Origin: Myxococcus stipitatus
GTDB taxonomy: Bacteria > Myxococcota > Myxococcia > Myxococcales > Myxococcaceae
DNA length: 64,000 nucleotides
Reading direction: 5' to 3'
Assembly: GCF_037414475.1 (NCBI RefSeq)
Contig: NZ_CP147913.1
Span: forward strand, 310,001 to 374,000
Below are positions 34,548-43,938 of the stretch, piece by piece. Positions within the stretch are counted from its first letter, which is position 1. Each line of letters begins with the position of its first letter. The translations under genes and the position numbers were made by a program. The notes under the pieces are model-generated. The model worked only from the letters and a program-made list of their open reading frames with translations. It ran no database searches and was not told the DNA's origin.

Positions 34548-35810
34548 ATGACGAAGTCTCTTCTGCTGGCTGGAGCACTGCTCTGCCTGGGCGGTAGTGC
34601 GTGCGGCCCACAGGACGTTTCCGAGCTGGGCGAGGCCCCCGAGGGGCTGGAAGCCACGGCCTTCGCCACGTCCGTCTCAGCCGCAGCGCTATCAGCCACC
34701 GGCTGTACGCAGCTCACGGCCGCGTCCGTCATCGCCAAGGGCCATGACGGCAACGTGCCAGCCAACACAATGGATGACCGACTCGACACGCGCTGGAGCA
34801 TGCTCGGCAAGGGCGCGTGGATTGACTACGACCTGGGCTCCATCAAGTCCATCAACGGCATCGCGGTGGCCTGGCACGAAGGCGTCACACGAACCAACAC
34901 CTTCACCGTGTCGACCTCGCCGGATGGATACACGTATACGCAGGTCTACAGCGGCACCAGCACCAAGACGTCCGCCGCCCAGACGTACACGTTCAACGCC
35001 ATCTCCGCGCGGCGCGTGCGCATCACCGTGCAGGGCAACAGCCTGAACGACTGGGCCTCCATCGCGGAGGCCCGCGCGTGCGCCAGCGGCAGCACCGGCG
35101 GCGGCACCACCACGCCCCCTCCGCCCACGGGCGCAAGCGTGGTGTGGGTGGGTGACTTCGAGTCGGGAGACCGCAACCAGTGGACGCGCGCGCAGATGGT
35201 GAGCGCGGACCGGCTGGCGGTGGTGTCCTCGCCCCGGCGCCAGGGCACCTATGCACTCAAGGCCACGGTGCGGCAGGGCGACGACCCCATCAACTCCAGC
35301 GGCAACCGCAACGAACTGGTGCGCATGACGCGCGAGGCGGTGGGCTCCGAGTACTACTACCGCTGGAGCACGATGTTCGACTCCACGTTCCCCAACGCGA
35401 AGACGTGGCAGCTCTTCACGCAGTGGCACCAGGACGCCGACGCGGGCGGCTCGCCGCCGGTGGAGTTCTACGTCTACGGCGACGAGGTCCGGCTCAACAT
35501 CGGTGGCAACCCGGGCACCATCGTCTGGCGCACCCCGCTGGTGCGCGGCAAGTGGATGGACTTCATCTTCCACGTGCGCTGGTCGCCGGACGCGAAGGTG
35601 GGCTTCGTGGAGCTGTATCTCGACGGGAAGGTCGTACTGCCCAAGCGCTACATCGCGACCCAGTACAAGGGGATGCTCAACTACCTGAAGGTGGGCCTGT
35701 ACCGGAACGACACCATCACCCAGACGGGCATCGTGTATCACGATGGGTGGGTGATGGCCCGCAAGCTGGAGGACGTGCTGAACCCCACGGCGGTCATCAA
35801 GGCGCCGTAG
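34548..35810 (+). CDS. Discoidin-like plus polysaccharide lyase (heparinase I-like) lipoprotein
   Basis: A 420-residue exported protein with a lipoprotein signal (LLCLGGSACG). After a short linker, an F5/8-type C (discoidin/CBM32) carbohydrate-binding domain spans about 40-185 (WIDYDLGSIKSINGIAVAW, RRVRITVQGNS). A Gly/Thr/Pro linker follows, then from about 200 a beta-jelly-roll of the polysaccharide lyase/heparin lyase I superfamily (VGDFESGDRNQW, ELVRMTREA, WQLFTQWHQDADAGGSPPVEF, ELYLDGKVVLPKRY). It should bind and cleave a surface or extracellular polysaccharide; the substrate is unknown. AAGAGG precedes the ATG by seven bases. Ends at a large hairpin. Confidence 0.82.
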   Translation: MTKSLLLAGALLCLGGSACGPQDVSELGEAPEGLEATAFATSVSAAALSATGCTQLTAASVIAKGHDGNVPANTMDDRLDTRWSMLGKGAWIDYDLGSIKSINGIAVAWHEGVTRTNTFTVSTSPDGYTYTQVYSGTSTKTSAAQTYTFNAISARRVRITVQGNSLNDWASIAEARACASGSTGGGTTTPPPPTGASVVWVGDFESGDRNQWTRAQMVSADRLAVVSSPRRQGTYALKATVRQGDDPINSSGNRNELVRMTREAVGSEYYYRWSTMFDSTFPNAKTWQLFTQWHQDADAGGSPPVEFYVYGDEVRLNIGGNPGTIVWRTPLVRGKWMDFIFHVRWSPDAKVGFVELYLDGKVVLPKRYIATQYKGMLNYLKVGLYRNDTITQTGIVYHDGWVMARKLEDVLNPTAVIKAP

Positions 35811-35851
35811 CGCCCACGACGCCTGTACGGAACCCCACACCGTGCCTTGCG

Positions 35852-35889
35852 CCGGGCCCGGCTCGCGTCCCCACGCGGCCCGGGCCCGG
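35852..35889 (+). terminator. GC-rich terminator-like hairpin
   Basis: Arms 35852-35861 / 35880-35889 and 35863-35868 / 35873-35878 with a 4-base loop and one mismatch. It is very stable and lies 42 bases after the lyase stop. No T-tract follows, so strength as an intrinsic terminator is uncertain. Confidence 0.5.
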
Positions 35890-35903
35890 AGTAGTTTCAG
35901 GGC

Positions 35904-36221
35904 ATGCCCAACAGCCTGCGGGTCATTCACGTCCAGGTCCACGTCAAGCCGGAGCAAGTGGACGCCTTTCGCGAAGCCACCCTGGCCAACGCGCGCGCGA
36001 GCGTGAAGGAGCCCGGCATCGCGCGCTTCGACGTCCTCCAGGACGCCGAGGACCCCACGCGCTTCGTGCTCGTCGAGGTCTACCGGACGGACGCCGCCCC
36101 CGCCGAACACAAGCAGACGGCGCACTACCTGCGCTGGCGCGACCTCGTGGCGCCGATGATGGCGGTGCCGCGGATGAGCCAGAAGTACGTCAACGTCTTT
36201 CCCGAGGACGCGGGGTGGTGA
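35904..36221 (+). CDS. Antibiotic biosynthesis monooxygenase (ABM) domain protein
   Basis: A 105-residue dimeric alpha/beta-barrel protein of the ABM/YgiN/LsrG group. The signature parts are present: [15 protein letters not shown] at the start, [19 protein letters not shown] in the middle and [22 protein letters not shown] with the typical H near the end. Family members oxidise or isomerise small aromatic or quinone-like compounds, often without cofactor, or act on the AI-2 degradation pathway. It overlaps the iron alcohol dehydrogenase by GTGA, suggesting a shared catabolic step, substrate unknown. Confidence 0.85.
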   Translation: MPNSLRVIHVQVHVKPEQVDAFREATLANARASVKEPGIARFDVLQDAEDPTRFVLVEVYRTDAAPAEHKQTAHYLRWRDLVAPMMAVPRMSQKYVNVFPEDAGW

Positions 36222-37390
36222 GCCCGGTGTCCTTCGAGTTCGCCACGGCCACCCGCATCGTGTTCGGGCCCGGAAAGCTGGCCGAGGCCCCGGGGATGGT
36301 GCGCGCGCTCGGCGTTCAACGCGTGTTGCTCGTCACCGGCAGGTCGTCCGCGCGGGCGGGAGCCCTCCTCGAAGCGATGGAGGAACAGGGCCTCGAGGTG
36401 CGCACCTTCCGTGTGGACGGAGAGCCCACGGTGGAGCTCGCGCGCGAGGGCCTGGCGGTCCTGGCGGAGTCGGGCTGTGACGGAGTGGTGGCGATGGGCG
36501 GCGGCAGCGCGCTTGACACGGGCAAGGCCCTGGCGGCCCTGGCGACCCAAGCCCAGGGAGGAGACCCGCTGGACTACCTGGAGGTGATTGGCCGGGGACA
36601 GGCGCTCACACGCCCCGCCCTCCCCTTCGTCGCCATTCCCACCACCGCGGGCACGGGCTCGGAGGTGACGCGCAACGCGGTGTTGGGCTCCAAGCAGGCG
36701 AAGGTGAAGGCCAGCCTGCGCGGGCCTCAACTGCTGCCGCGCATCGCGCTGGTGGACCCGGACCTGCTCTTGGGAGCGCCGCCTCACGTCCTGGCCTTCA
36801 GCGGCATGGACGCGCTGTCGCAGGTCATCGAGCCGTTCCTCTCCGCGCGCGCCAACCCCCTCACCGATGCGCTGGCGCGAGAGGGCATCCGCCGCTCCGC
36901 GCGCTCCCTGCGCAGGGCCGTCCTGTCGGGTCCGGATGCGGAGGCCCGCGAGGACCTGGCGCTGGCCAGTCTCCTCGGCGGACTGTGCCTGGCGAACTCC
37001 GGGCTGGGCGCGGTGCATGGCTTCGCGGCGCCCGTGGGTGGGATGTTCGATGCGCCCCACGGCGCGGTCTGCGCGGCGCTGCTCCCGGCGGTGCTCGACG
37101 TCAACCTGCGGGCCTTGCGCGCCCGAGCCCCTGAACATCCCTCGGCCCCACGCTTCCGCGAGCTGGCCGTCCTGCTCACTTGCCGCGAGGACGCACGCGC
37201 GGAGGACGCCGTCACCTGGGTTGAGGCGCTTCGCGAAGCGCTTCGGATACCGGGGCTCGCGACCTACGGACTGACGACGACTCGCATCGAGGAGCTGGTG
37301 TCGAAGGCCCGCGCCGCGAGCAGCATGAAGGCCAACCCGCTGGTGCTCACGGACGCGGAGCTCACGGAGATCGCCACCCGCGCCATGTAG
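36218..37390 (+). CDS. Iron-containing alcohol dehydrogenase
   Basis: A 390-residue protein of the group III (Fe-dependent) alcohol dehydrogenase family. The N-terminal dinucleotide fold has [14 protein letters not shown] and the [13 protein letters not shown] signature (about 90-105). The metal-ligand region has [23 protein letters not shown], with two His in the proper HxxxxxxxxxxxxH arrangement. It reduces or oxidises a small alcohol/aldehyde with NAD(P). GTG at 36218 (GTGA overlap with ABM) is chosen; GTG at 36227 is possible. Coupled to the ABM protein, it may handle a product of the same pathway. Confidence 0.87.
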   Translation: MSPVSFEFATATRIVFGPGKLAEAPGMVRALGVQRVLLVTGRSSARAGALLEAMEEQGLEVRTFRVDGEPTVELAREGLAVLAESGCDGVVAMGGGSALDTGKALAALATQAQGGDPLDYLEVIGRGQALTRPALPFVAIPTTAGTGSEVTRNAVLGSKQAKVKASLRGPQLLPRIALVDPDLLLGAPPHVLAFSGMDALSQVIEPFLSARANPLTDALAREGIRRSARSLRRAVLSGPDAEAREDLALASLLGGLCLANSGLGAVHGFAAPVGGMFDAPHGAVCAALLPAVLDVNLRALRARAPEHPSAPRFRELAVLLTCREDARAEDAVTWVEALREALRIPGLATYGLTTTRIEELVSKARAASSMKANPLVLTDAELTEIATRAM

Positions 37391-37693
37391 CGCGCACGAG
37401 CGCGAGGCCGCTCGCCCCTTGCCTCGAACCTGCGTTGTCGTTAATCATGACGTGCCATGATTCTCGTCGTGAGTGCTCGTCGATTTAGCCGCCCCCCGGC
37501 CCCCTTCGGGTGTCGGGAGGCCGTGCTGCACTGAGCGCGCACGAACCTCTCGTTGGTGAAACGCCGTCAGGCGCGACGCCCACCCGGAGCCGCCGGGGGG
37601 GCATGCGAGGCCGGCGGCGCCTGGCGGACTTCTCGCTCGGCGTGCCGGAAACCACCGCGTTTCCACCGATTCCGACTCCGAGAGATTCCCACC
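37391..37693. other. Structured GC-rich non-coding gap before the PheRS-like gene
   Basis: Just over 300 bases of GC-rich sequence with short hairpin potential but no gene, tRNA or recognisable T-box (no specifier loop or antiterminator was found). The in-frame upstream extension of the PheRS-like gene here looks non-coding (Arg/Ala-rich). Confidence 0.5.
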
Positions 37694-38830
37694 ATGTCGT
37701 CCCCTGCCATCTCCATCCTCAGCACCGAGGAGCTTCGGCGCGCGCTCGCCGTCCGTGATTTGACCGACCCCGCTTCGGGTCCTCATGCGCTGCAACAACT
37801 CGTGGGCGCCGCGCTCGAGGCCCTGCGCGCGGCCTGGAGTTGTGACGTCGTCATCCACCGCCGCAGCCCGGTCGTCTCCATCGCCGACAACTACGACCGG
37901 CTCCACTATCCACCGGGCGGCGCCGCTCGCGACGCGCGCTACACCCGTTACGTCTGCGACACGGCGCTGCTGCGCACCCAGACCTCGGCCATGATTCCGG
38001 GAGCGCTGCGAGAGCTGGCCGCATCACCACCGAGGGACGTCCTGGTGGCCTGTCCCGGCCTCGTCTATCGCCGCGACTGCATCGACCGGCTTCACACGGG
38101 TGAGCCCCACCAGATGGACTTGTGGCGCGTACGCCAGGGCGCGCCCCTCACTCCCGAGGACCTGCGCCAGATGATTGCGCTCGTCGTGGGCTCGCTCCTG
38201 CCGGGACGCGAGGTGCGGCTCACCGCAGCCGTCCATCCGTACACCACGGACGGTCTCCAGGTCGACGTGCGCGACGGTGAGGACTGGGTGGAGATTGGCG
38301 AGTGTGGCCTGGCCCTCCCCGCGCTACTGGCGGAGAGCGGGTTGGACGCAGGCCCCGTCACCGGGCTCGCCATGGGGCTGGGCCTGGACCGCATCCTGAT
38401 GCTGCGCAAGGGGCTGGATGACATCCGGCTCCTGCGTTCCATGGACCCGCGCATCTCGGCGCAGCTCCTGGACCTGGAGCGCTACCACCCCGTGTCGTCG
38501 ATGCCCGAGGTGCGCCGAGACATGTCGCTGGTGCGCGGCGAGGAGACGACAGCGGAGGAGCTCGGCGACGAGGTGCGCGCGGCGCTGGGCGAGCGGGCGG
38601 TGCTGGTGGAGAGCGTCCTCGTGATATCCGAGACGCCCTACTCCGCGCTTCCCCCTGGCGCGGTGAAGCGGCTGGCCCTTCGCCCGGACCAGAAGAATGT
38701 CCTGCTGCGGGTGGTGCTGCGCTCGCTGGACCGCACGCTCACGCATGACGAGTGCAACGTCCTGCGCGACGACATCTACGCGGCGCTGCACCAGGGGGCC
38801 ACGTGGGAGTGGGCCGCGCGCCCCCATTGA
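37694..38830 (+). CDS. srmL: Single-chain PheRS-like ligase: PheS core plus FDX-ACB domain
   Basis: A 378-residue class II aminoacyl-tRNA synthetase-like protein. Motif 2 is clear (GLVYRRDCIDRLHTGEPHQ, the PheS-type R-x-D/H-x3-E-x-HQ), and motif 3 reads GLAMGLGLDRILMLR with DIRLLRSMDPR after it. The last 95 residues form an FDX-ACB domain (YHPVSSMPEVRRDMSLV). Core plus FDX-ACB on one chain is the mitochondrial PheRS layout, not the normal bacterial PheS/PheT. It resembles the family I recall as 'PheS-related mystery ligase SrmL' in actinobacteria and myxobacteria. It may charge a tRNA-like carrier or make an aminoacyl amide instead of supporting translation; this is inference. ATG at 37694 has only a weak GAGA site. 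Confidence 0.8.
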   Translation: MSSPAISILSTEELRRALAVRDLTDPASGPHALQQLVGAALEALRAAWSCDVVIHRRSPVVSIADNYDRLHYPPGGAARDARYTRYVCDTALLRTQTSAMIPGALRELAASPPRDVLVACPGLVYRRDCIDRLHTGEPHQMDLWRVRQGAPLTPEDLRQMIALVVGSLLPGREVRLTAAVHPYTTDGLQVDVRDGEDWVEIGECGLALPALLAESGLDAGPVTGLAMGLGLDRILMLRKGLDDIRLLRSMDPRISAQLLDLERYHPVSSMPEVRRDMSLVRGEETTAEELGDEVRAALGERAVLVESVLVISETPYSALPPGAVKRLALRPDQKNVLLRVVLRSLDRTLTHDECNVLRDDIYAALHQGATWEWAARPH

Positions 38831-38858
38831 GGCCGCGCGGCCCGACGCCGGGTGAAGC

Positions 38859-40388
38859 TCAGACCTTGTAGAGCAGGTCCATGTACTTCTTGAGCAAGTC
38901 GCTCACCAGGCCCCGGAAGGGGACGGCGGCCGCCATGCCGTACACAGGCGCCATCGTCCCCTTCTCGCTGGGATGGGCCTTCACGTGCGCCACCGCCTCG
39001 CGGAGGTCCTCCAGGAAGCGCTCCGCCACTCCGGGCTGGGCATGCCTCAACGTGACACAGAGGTGGACGGCCGCGGGCTTGTGCAGGCCGTTGAGGTTCC
39101 ATCCCCGCTCGCCCATCCGCTCCATCACCTTGAAGATGTCCAGCGTCTCCGAGCCGAAGGCGATGACGAACAGCGGGTCGCCCAACACGTGCAGCTCCGG
39201 AATGGAGCGGATGCCCGTCTTCAGGGTGTCCGCCGTATCGAGGATGCGGCGCGTGGCCTCCATGTAGCCCTGCTCACCCATGCTCACCAGCGACGCCCAG
39301 GCCACCGCGATGAGCGCACCGGGCCGGCTGCCGGAGAACGTGGGTGAGAAGTAGATGCCACCCGGCCACTCCGTCGAGGTGAAGTACTGGTGCGAGCGCA
39401 GCGCGGTGCCCCGGTACAGCACCACCGACGAACCCTTGGCCGCATAACCGAACTTGTGCGTGTCCACGGACATGGACGTCACGCCGGGCAGGCGGAAGTC
39501 GAAGGGCGGCACGTCGCGGCCCAGCTTGCGCGCGAAGGGCAACACGAAGCCACCCAGACACGCGTCGGTGTGGAAGCCCAGGCCCTTCTTGCGAGCCAGC
39601 TCCGACAGCTCCGAGATGGGGTCGATGACGCCATGAGGAAACCCTGGCGCGGAGCCGATGATGAGGATGGTGTTGCGCGTGAGGGCCTTGCGCATCGCCG
39701 TCACGTCCGCGCGGTAGTCCGGCCCCACGGGCACCCGCACCATCTTCACGCCGAAGTAGTGCGCCGCCTTGTCGAACGCGGGATGCGCGCTGGACGGCGC
39801 CACCATCTCCGGCCGGGTGATTCCCTTCGTGTCCCGGGCCCAGTCCCGGTACGTCTTCACCGCGAGCATGATGCTCTCGGTGCCTCCCGAGGACATGGAG
39901 CCGCAGATGTGCTCGGTGGCCGGGCGGCCCGCGTTGGCCGCGTCCGCGCCGAGCATGCCCGCCGCCATGGCCACCACCTCCGCCTCGAACTTGGTGGCGC
40001 TCGGCCACAAGTCCGCATGCAGCGGGTTGCTCTGCGAATGCATGCCGTAGACGCGGTTGAGGAACTCGATGTGCTCCTCATCGCCGTTGTACACGGCGCC
40101 CGACACCTTGCCTTCGCGCCAGCGCGGCTCCTCCTTCGACTCCATCGTCTCCAGCTCCGCCAGCACCTCCTCGCGAGAGCGGCCCGTCACCGGCAACCGG
40201 TCATACGTCGGAATCGTCCCCCGGTAGGGTTTGAGCCCCTCCTCCAGGCCCGACAGGAGCGAGTCCGTCTCCTTCGACAGCAGGTCGCGCACCAACGGCA
40301 CGGCCTTGAGATAGCGCTCCGCCGCCGACAGCAGACGCGGGGGGACATGGTTCAACAGGTTCAACGACTTCGGGTCGGGCAATGCCAT
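38859..40388 (-). CDS. PLP-dependent sphingosine-1-phosphate lyase-like decarboxylase/lyase
   Basis: A 509-residue fold-type I PLP enzyme of the glutamate decarboxylase/sphingosine-1-phosphate lyase group. The schiff-base Lys is at about 312 in [20 protein letters not shown] and HTDACLGG are further signatures, matching S1P-lyase-like enzymes closely. It should cleave a carbon-carbon bond of, or decarboxylate, a phosphorylated amino-alcohol. An AGGGGAG site lies six bases before the ATG. It follows an FGGY sugar kinase on the same strand after only 15 bases, suggesting consecutive action on one substrate. No membrane anchor is seen, unlike eukaryotic S1P lyase. Confidence 0.87.
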   Translation of the reverse strand: MALPDPKSLNLLNHVPPRLLSAAERYLKAVPLVRDLLSKETDSLLSGLEEGLKPYRGTIPTYDRLPVTGRSREEVLAELETMESKEEPRWREGKVSGAVYNGDEEHIEFLNRVYGMHSQSNPLHADLWPSATKFEAEVVAMAAGMLGADAANAGRPATEHICGSMSSGGTESIMLAVKTYRDWARDTKGITRPEMVAPSSAHPAFDKAAHYFGVKMVRVPVGPDYRADVTAMRKALTRNTILIIGSAPGFPHGVIDPISELSELARKKGLGFHTDACLGGFVLPFARKLGRDVPPFDFRLPGVTSMSVDTHKFGYAAKGSSVVLYRGTALRSHQYFTSTEWPGGIYFSPTFSGSRPGALIAVAWASLVSMGEQGYMEATRRILDTADTLKTGIRSIPELHVLGDPLFVIAFGSETLDIFKVMERMGERGWNLNGLHKPAAVHLCVTLRHAQPGVAERFLEDLREAVAHVKAHPSEKGTMAPVYGMAAAVPFRGLVSDLLKKYMDLLYKV

Positions 40389-40403
40389 ACGCGCTCCCCT
40401 GCG

Positions 40404-42014
40404 TCAGGCACTTCGAGCGCGGTTGAGGCGCGCGAAGATGGCCTTGTTGCTTTTGTAGATGTTGACGAATTCGCGGAACAGCTCGTCGTACAGCGCGCGG
40501 TTCGCCGGGTCCGGATGGAACGTGCGGGCGACGGGCACGAGCGAGGGAATCTCCTCGGGCTTGAGCTCGCCCAGCGCGACGGCCGCCTGGAACGCGGCGC
40601 CTCGCGCGTTGGCCAGCACCGGCTCGTCCACCTGCTGAATCGCGCGGCCCAGCACGTCCGCGTGAATCTGACACCAGAGCGCGGACCGGGCCCCACCGCC
40701 GATGATTCGCATCGACTCCAGCTTCCGGCCGACGAACTGCTCCACATACGTGAACAGCCAGCGCGAGTTGAAGGCCACCCCCTCCATCACCGCCCGCACC
40801 ATGTGAGCCCGCGTCGTCTTCAGCGACTGATTGAAGAAGCCGCCGCGCAAGGACCTGTCATCCACGGGGCTGCGCTCACCGTTGAGCCAGGGAAGGAAGA
40901 TGAGGTTGTCACTGCCCGCGGGCACCCTCCCCGCCTCGCTCTCCATCAACCGATACACCTCGCCGGAGTCCTCCTCCGCGTCGCCGGGCCCACGGCCGTG
41001 GCCATAGAGGATGTTGTCCTTGAGGAACGCCAGGCAGATCCCCGCGGACTCCTGCTCGTTGGCCAGGAGGTAGCGGCCCGGCAGCGCGGAGGGCACCGAC
41101 GCCATCTGATGGAAGATGTCTGTCTTCTTGTACGGCACATGGCAGCACAACCACGACGAGGTGCCCACGCACAGGTGGGCCTCGTGGTCCCCCACCGCGC
41201 CGGAGCCCACCGCCGCCGCGAGGATGTCCGGCGAGCCCGACACCACCCGCACGTCCTCGCTCAACCCCAGCTCACGCGCGGCCTCCGCGCACAGGGGGCC
41301 CAGCACACTCGCGGCCGGTACCAGGTCCGGCAACTTGTCCCGCTCCAACCCCGACAGCTTGAGCAGGCGCTCGTCGTAGTCGATGCGGTTCAGCGCGCGG
41401 TTGTCCGTCACCCAGTGCAGGGTGATGGAGTCGTAGGACGCGGCGAAGCGCCCGCTCAGCTTCAGGTTGAGCCAGTCCTTCGGCTCGAGGAACTTGTAGG
41501 TGGCGCGGTAGACGTCGGGCCGGGCGCCCTGGAGGTAGAGGATGTGGCCCACCGGGTCCTTGCCGGAGAGGCTCGGCGCGCCGCCCGACAGACGAATCCA
41601 AGTCAAGAGCCGCGCCGCGCCATACCCTTCGATGGGCATCAGGCCATGCGCCACGCGCTGCACATGAGACGCCCCGCGCGAGTCCATCCAGATGAGCGCG
41701 GGACACAGGGGCGTGCCGCGTGCATCCACCGCCACGGTGCCGGACCACTGGGAGCTGCAGTTGACGCCCACGATGTCGCGCGCGGACACCTGGCCCGACT
41801 CCAGCAGCCGGCGGGTGCCTCGGACGACGGCGCGCCACCACGCCTCCGGCTCCTGTTCGGCGCCTCCTTCGGGAAGCAGGCGCAACTCCAACGGCTCCAC
41901 GTCCCCGCCCAGGATGCGCCCGCGCAACGTGACGACGGCCAGCTTCACGGCCGAGGTCCCCAGGTCGATGGCCAGGATGGACTTGTCACCTGCGAGGGGC
42001 ACTCGGCGCTCCAT
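40404..42014 (-). CDS. FGGY-family carbohydrate kinase (xylulokinase-like)
   Basis: A 536-residue sugar kinase of the FGGY family. The N-terminal ASKHA phosphate-1 motif is ILAIDLGTSAVK and a second, GIVGVNCSSQWSG-like, segment follows. The later region has LCVGTSSWLC and IIGGGARSALWCQIHADVLG, the usual FGGY signature, with HADVLGR. Length is normal for xylulokinase. ATG at 42014 fits the family start; TTG/ATG further up are possible but poorly supported. Paired with the downstream PLP lyase-like gene (15 bases). Sugar substrate unknown. Confidence 0.85.
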   Translation of the reverse strand: MERRVPLAGDKSILAIDLGTSAVKLAVVTLRGRILGGDVEPLELRLLPEGGAEQEPEAWWRAVVRGTRRLLESGQVSARDIVGVNCSSQWSGTVAVDARGTPLCPALIWMDSRGASHVQRVAHGLMPIEGYGAARLLTWIRLSGGAPSLSGKDPVGHILYLQGARPDVYRATYKFLEPKDWLNLKLSGRFAASYDSITLHWVTDNRALNRIDYDERLLKLSGLERDKLPDLVPAASVLGPLCAEAARELGLSEDVRVVSGSPDILAAAVGSGAVGDHEAHLCVGTSSWLCCHVPYKKTDIFHQMASVPSALPGRYLLANEQESAGICLAFLKDNILYGHGRGPGDAEEDSGEVYRLMESEAGRVPAGSDNLIFLPWLNGERSPVDDRSLRGGFFNQSLKTTRAHMVRAVMEGVAFNSRWLFTYVEQFVGRKLESMRIIGGGARSALWCQIHADVLGRAIQQVDEPVLANARGAAFQAAVALGELKPEEIPSLVPVARTFHPDPANRALYDELFREFVNIYKSNKAIFARLNRARSA

Positions 42015-42182
42015 GCTGGGGTGAAGGACGCCGCCGGCGAGCGACGGCGGACCGGACTCTAAAGAGCGCGTCCGGCCTCCCGCCATCGGCAACTCACGGC
42101 AAGGTGTCTTTTCTGAACGCCTGAAGCTCCGGACTCGCGCCGGGACAAGGTGCTAGCGTGCGCGGATTCCTCGGGGGGTGGC

Positions 42183-43679
42183 ATGCGCCGGTTCTTCGTC
42201 AGCGCGCGCGGGCTGTGGCAACGGCACCCGACGGCGCTGGGTATCGCGGTGACCTTCACGCTGAGCCTGCTCCTGCGCTGGCTCTACCTGCAGTCGTCGC
42301 CAGACCGGACCTGGCCTTTCTCCATCTTCTTCTACGGAGACGCGCGCTTCTTTCACACGTACGCGCTGGACCACGTCCGAGGCCACGAGGGCCCCGCCGC
42401 GCTGCCCTATCACCCACCCCTGTTCCCCTGGCTCCTGGGGCTCCTGTACCGCGTGCTGGGCGAACCCCAGGGCAGCGCGTACCCCTACAAGCTGGTCCTC
42501 GCGGCGCTGAGCGCGGCCACGGTGGCGCTGACGTGGGCGTGGTGGCGCACGCTCTTGGGAACCGCGTGGAGCTTCGTGGGCGCGTGCCTCTTCGCCTCCA
42601 GCTTCGGCTGGCTGGTGCTGTCCACCACGTACAGCAACGAGGTCCTCTACGCGTTCTTCCTGTCCGCCACGCTCGCGCTCGTCCTGCGCCACCGGGAAGG
42701 CCCCACCTGGGGCGGCGCGGTGCTCCTGGGCCTCTGCATGGGCCTGGGCTCGCTCACCCGCGCCGAGCACCTCTACCTCTGGCCCTTCCTGCTCGCGTGG
42801 GCCTGGCTCTACCGCGGCACCACGCCGCTCAAGACCCTGGCCCGTCGCTGGGGCGCCGCCGTGCTCGTCTGCGGGCTGGTGCTCACCCCGTGGGCCGTGC
42901 GCAACGCACGGGTGCTGCATGAGCTCAACGCGGGCACGCCCGGACTCGAGCCCCTCCCGGAGCTCGCGCCCATCACCGTGTATGGCCCCATCAACTTCGC
43001 CATGGCCAACCACGCCCGAGCGACCGGCGGCTTCACCCCCGCGTCCGTCAGCGAGCTGGGCCAGGACGGCCACCTGGACATCGCCAATCCCGCCCACCGC
43101 CGGCTGCTGCTGCACGGCTACGCGGTGGGCTTGGAGTGGATGAGGGAACATCCCGCGGACGCCGCCCGGCTCTGGCTCTCCAAGGTTGCGCGCTGGCTGG
43201 ATGGACTCAACCTGGGGCTGGGCGCCTCCAACCTCCCCTCGGGACTGAGCGGCTCACGCGCGCCCGTGGACCTGTTCGTCCCCGAGGGCGCCTGGATGAA
43301 GTGGCCCCTGACCCTGATGGTCCTCGCGGGCGCCGCGCTGTCGCTCCTGCGGCCCTGGCGGGAGTTCAGCCTGCTCACCCTCGTCGTCCTGCACCGCGCC
43401 CTCATCACCCTGGCCTTCTTCGGCTACACGCGCGGCCTGCTCACCATCTTCCCCGCATTGATTCCCCTGCTCCTGCTGCCGCTCGTGGTCCTCACCGCCC
43501 GCAGGCCCCAGCTCGCCTCCCGCGTCCCCGCTGTCGCGGTGGTGCTGCTCCTCCTCTTGTGGGTGGAAGCCGGGGCGCTGGCCCTGGGCGCACCCCGGGG
43601 ATTCATGGCCAGCGGCAGCACGGATCAGACCAACGGAAAGCTCATCCAGGACGACTGGGTCCGCATCTGGCCTCGTTGA
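42183..43679 (+). CDS. GT39-like membrane glycosyltransferase (ArnT/PMT fold)
   Basis: A 498-residue polytopic membrane protein with about ten hydrophobic segments. It has the glycosyltransferase-C layout: an early loop after the first helix with an acidic catalytic-type motif (FYGDARFFHTYA), YHPPLFPWLLGLL and SLTRAEHLYLWPFLLAW, as in GT39/Dpm1-dependent mannosyltransferases and ArnT-like proteins. It should transfer a sugar from a polyprenyl-phosphate donor to a lipid or protein at the periplasmic face. ATG at 42183 has a GGGGGG site. It is divergent from the FGGY kinase gene. Substrate unknown. Confidence 0.82.
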   Translation: MRRFFVSARGLWQRHPTALGIAVTFTLSLLLRWLYLQSSPDRTWPFSIFFYGDARFFHTYALDHVRGHEGPAALPYHPPLFPWLLGLLYRVLGEPQGSAYPYKLVLAALSAATVALTWAWWRTLLGTAWSFVGACLFASSFGWLVLSTTYSNEVLYAFFLSATLALVLRHREGPTWGGAVLLGLCMGLGSLTRAEHLYLWPFLLAWAWLYRGTTPLKTLARRWGAAVLVCGLVLTPWAVRNARVLHELNAGTPGLEPLPELAPITVYGPINFAMANHARATGGFTPASVSELGQDGHLDIANPAHRRLLLHGYAVGLEWMREHPADAARLWLSKVARWLDGLNLGLGASNLPSGLSGSRAPVDLFVPEGAWMKWPLTLMVLAGAALSLLRPWREFSLLTLVVLHRALITLAFFGYTRGLLTIFPALIPLLLLPLVVLTARRPQLASRVPAVAVVLLLLLWVEAGALALGAPRGFMASGSTDQTNGKLIQDDWVRIWPR

Positions 43680-43938
43680 CCCGCAACACCCCTCCCAGAA
43701 ATTTCCAATGAATTTGGCCTACTTGCGCGCCCGGCGCATGACTGGCTTCACTTGCCGTATGCGTCAATGTTGGCCAGTGAACACTGCCCGCACCCGTTTT
43801 TCTTGGAATTTGTGATTCAAACGACTGACTGGGAATAGGACATATTCATTTTTCTGCGGGGCATCGGTACAGCGTCTGCGGGCTCCGCTCCGGAGCCACC
43901 TCGGGTCCGTCCCTCGGGCACCCCTAGAGGAGAACCGC

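Noticed and set aside
37391..37693. T-box or tRNA-like element before the PheRS-like gene
   Set aside because: No specifier loop, conserved T-box core or cloverleaf could be drawn; only GC-rich short hairpins were found.
39390..42062. Plus-strand open frame of almost 900 codons across the PLP lyase and kinase genes
   Set aside because: His/Arg/Gln-rich shadow of two strongly supported minus-strand genes.
43800..43850. Sigma-70 promoter before the metalloprotease
   Set aside because: The pocket is AT-rich and TTGTGA is present, but no adequate -10 lies at the right distance.
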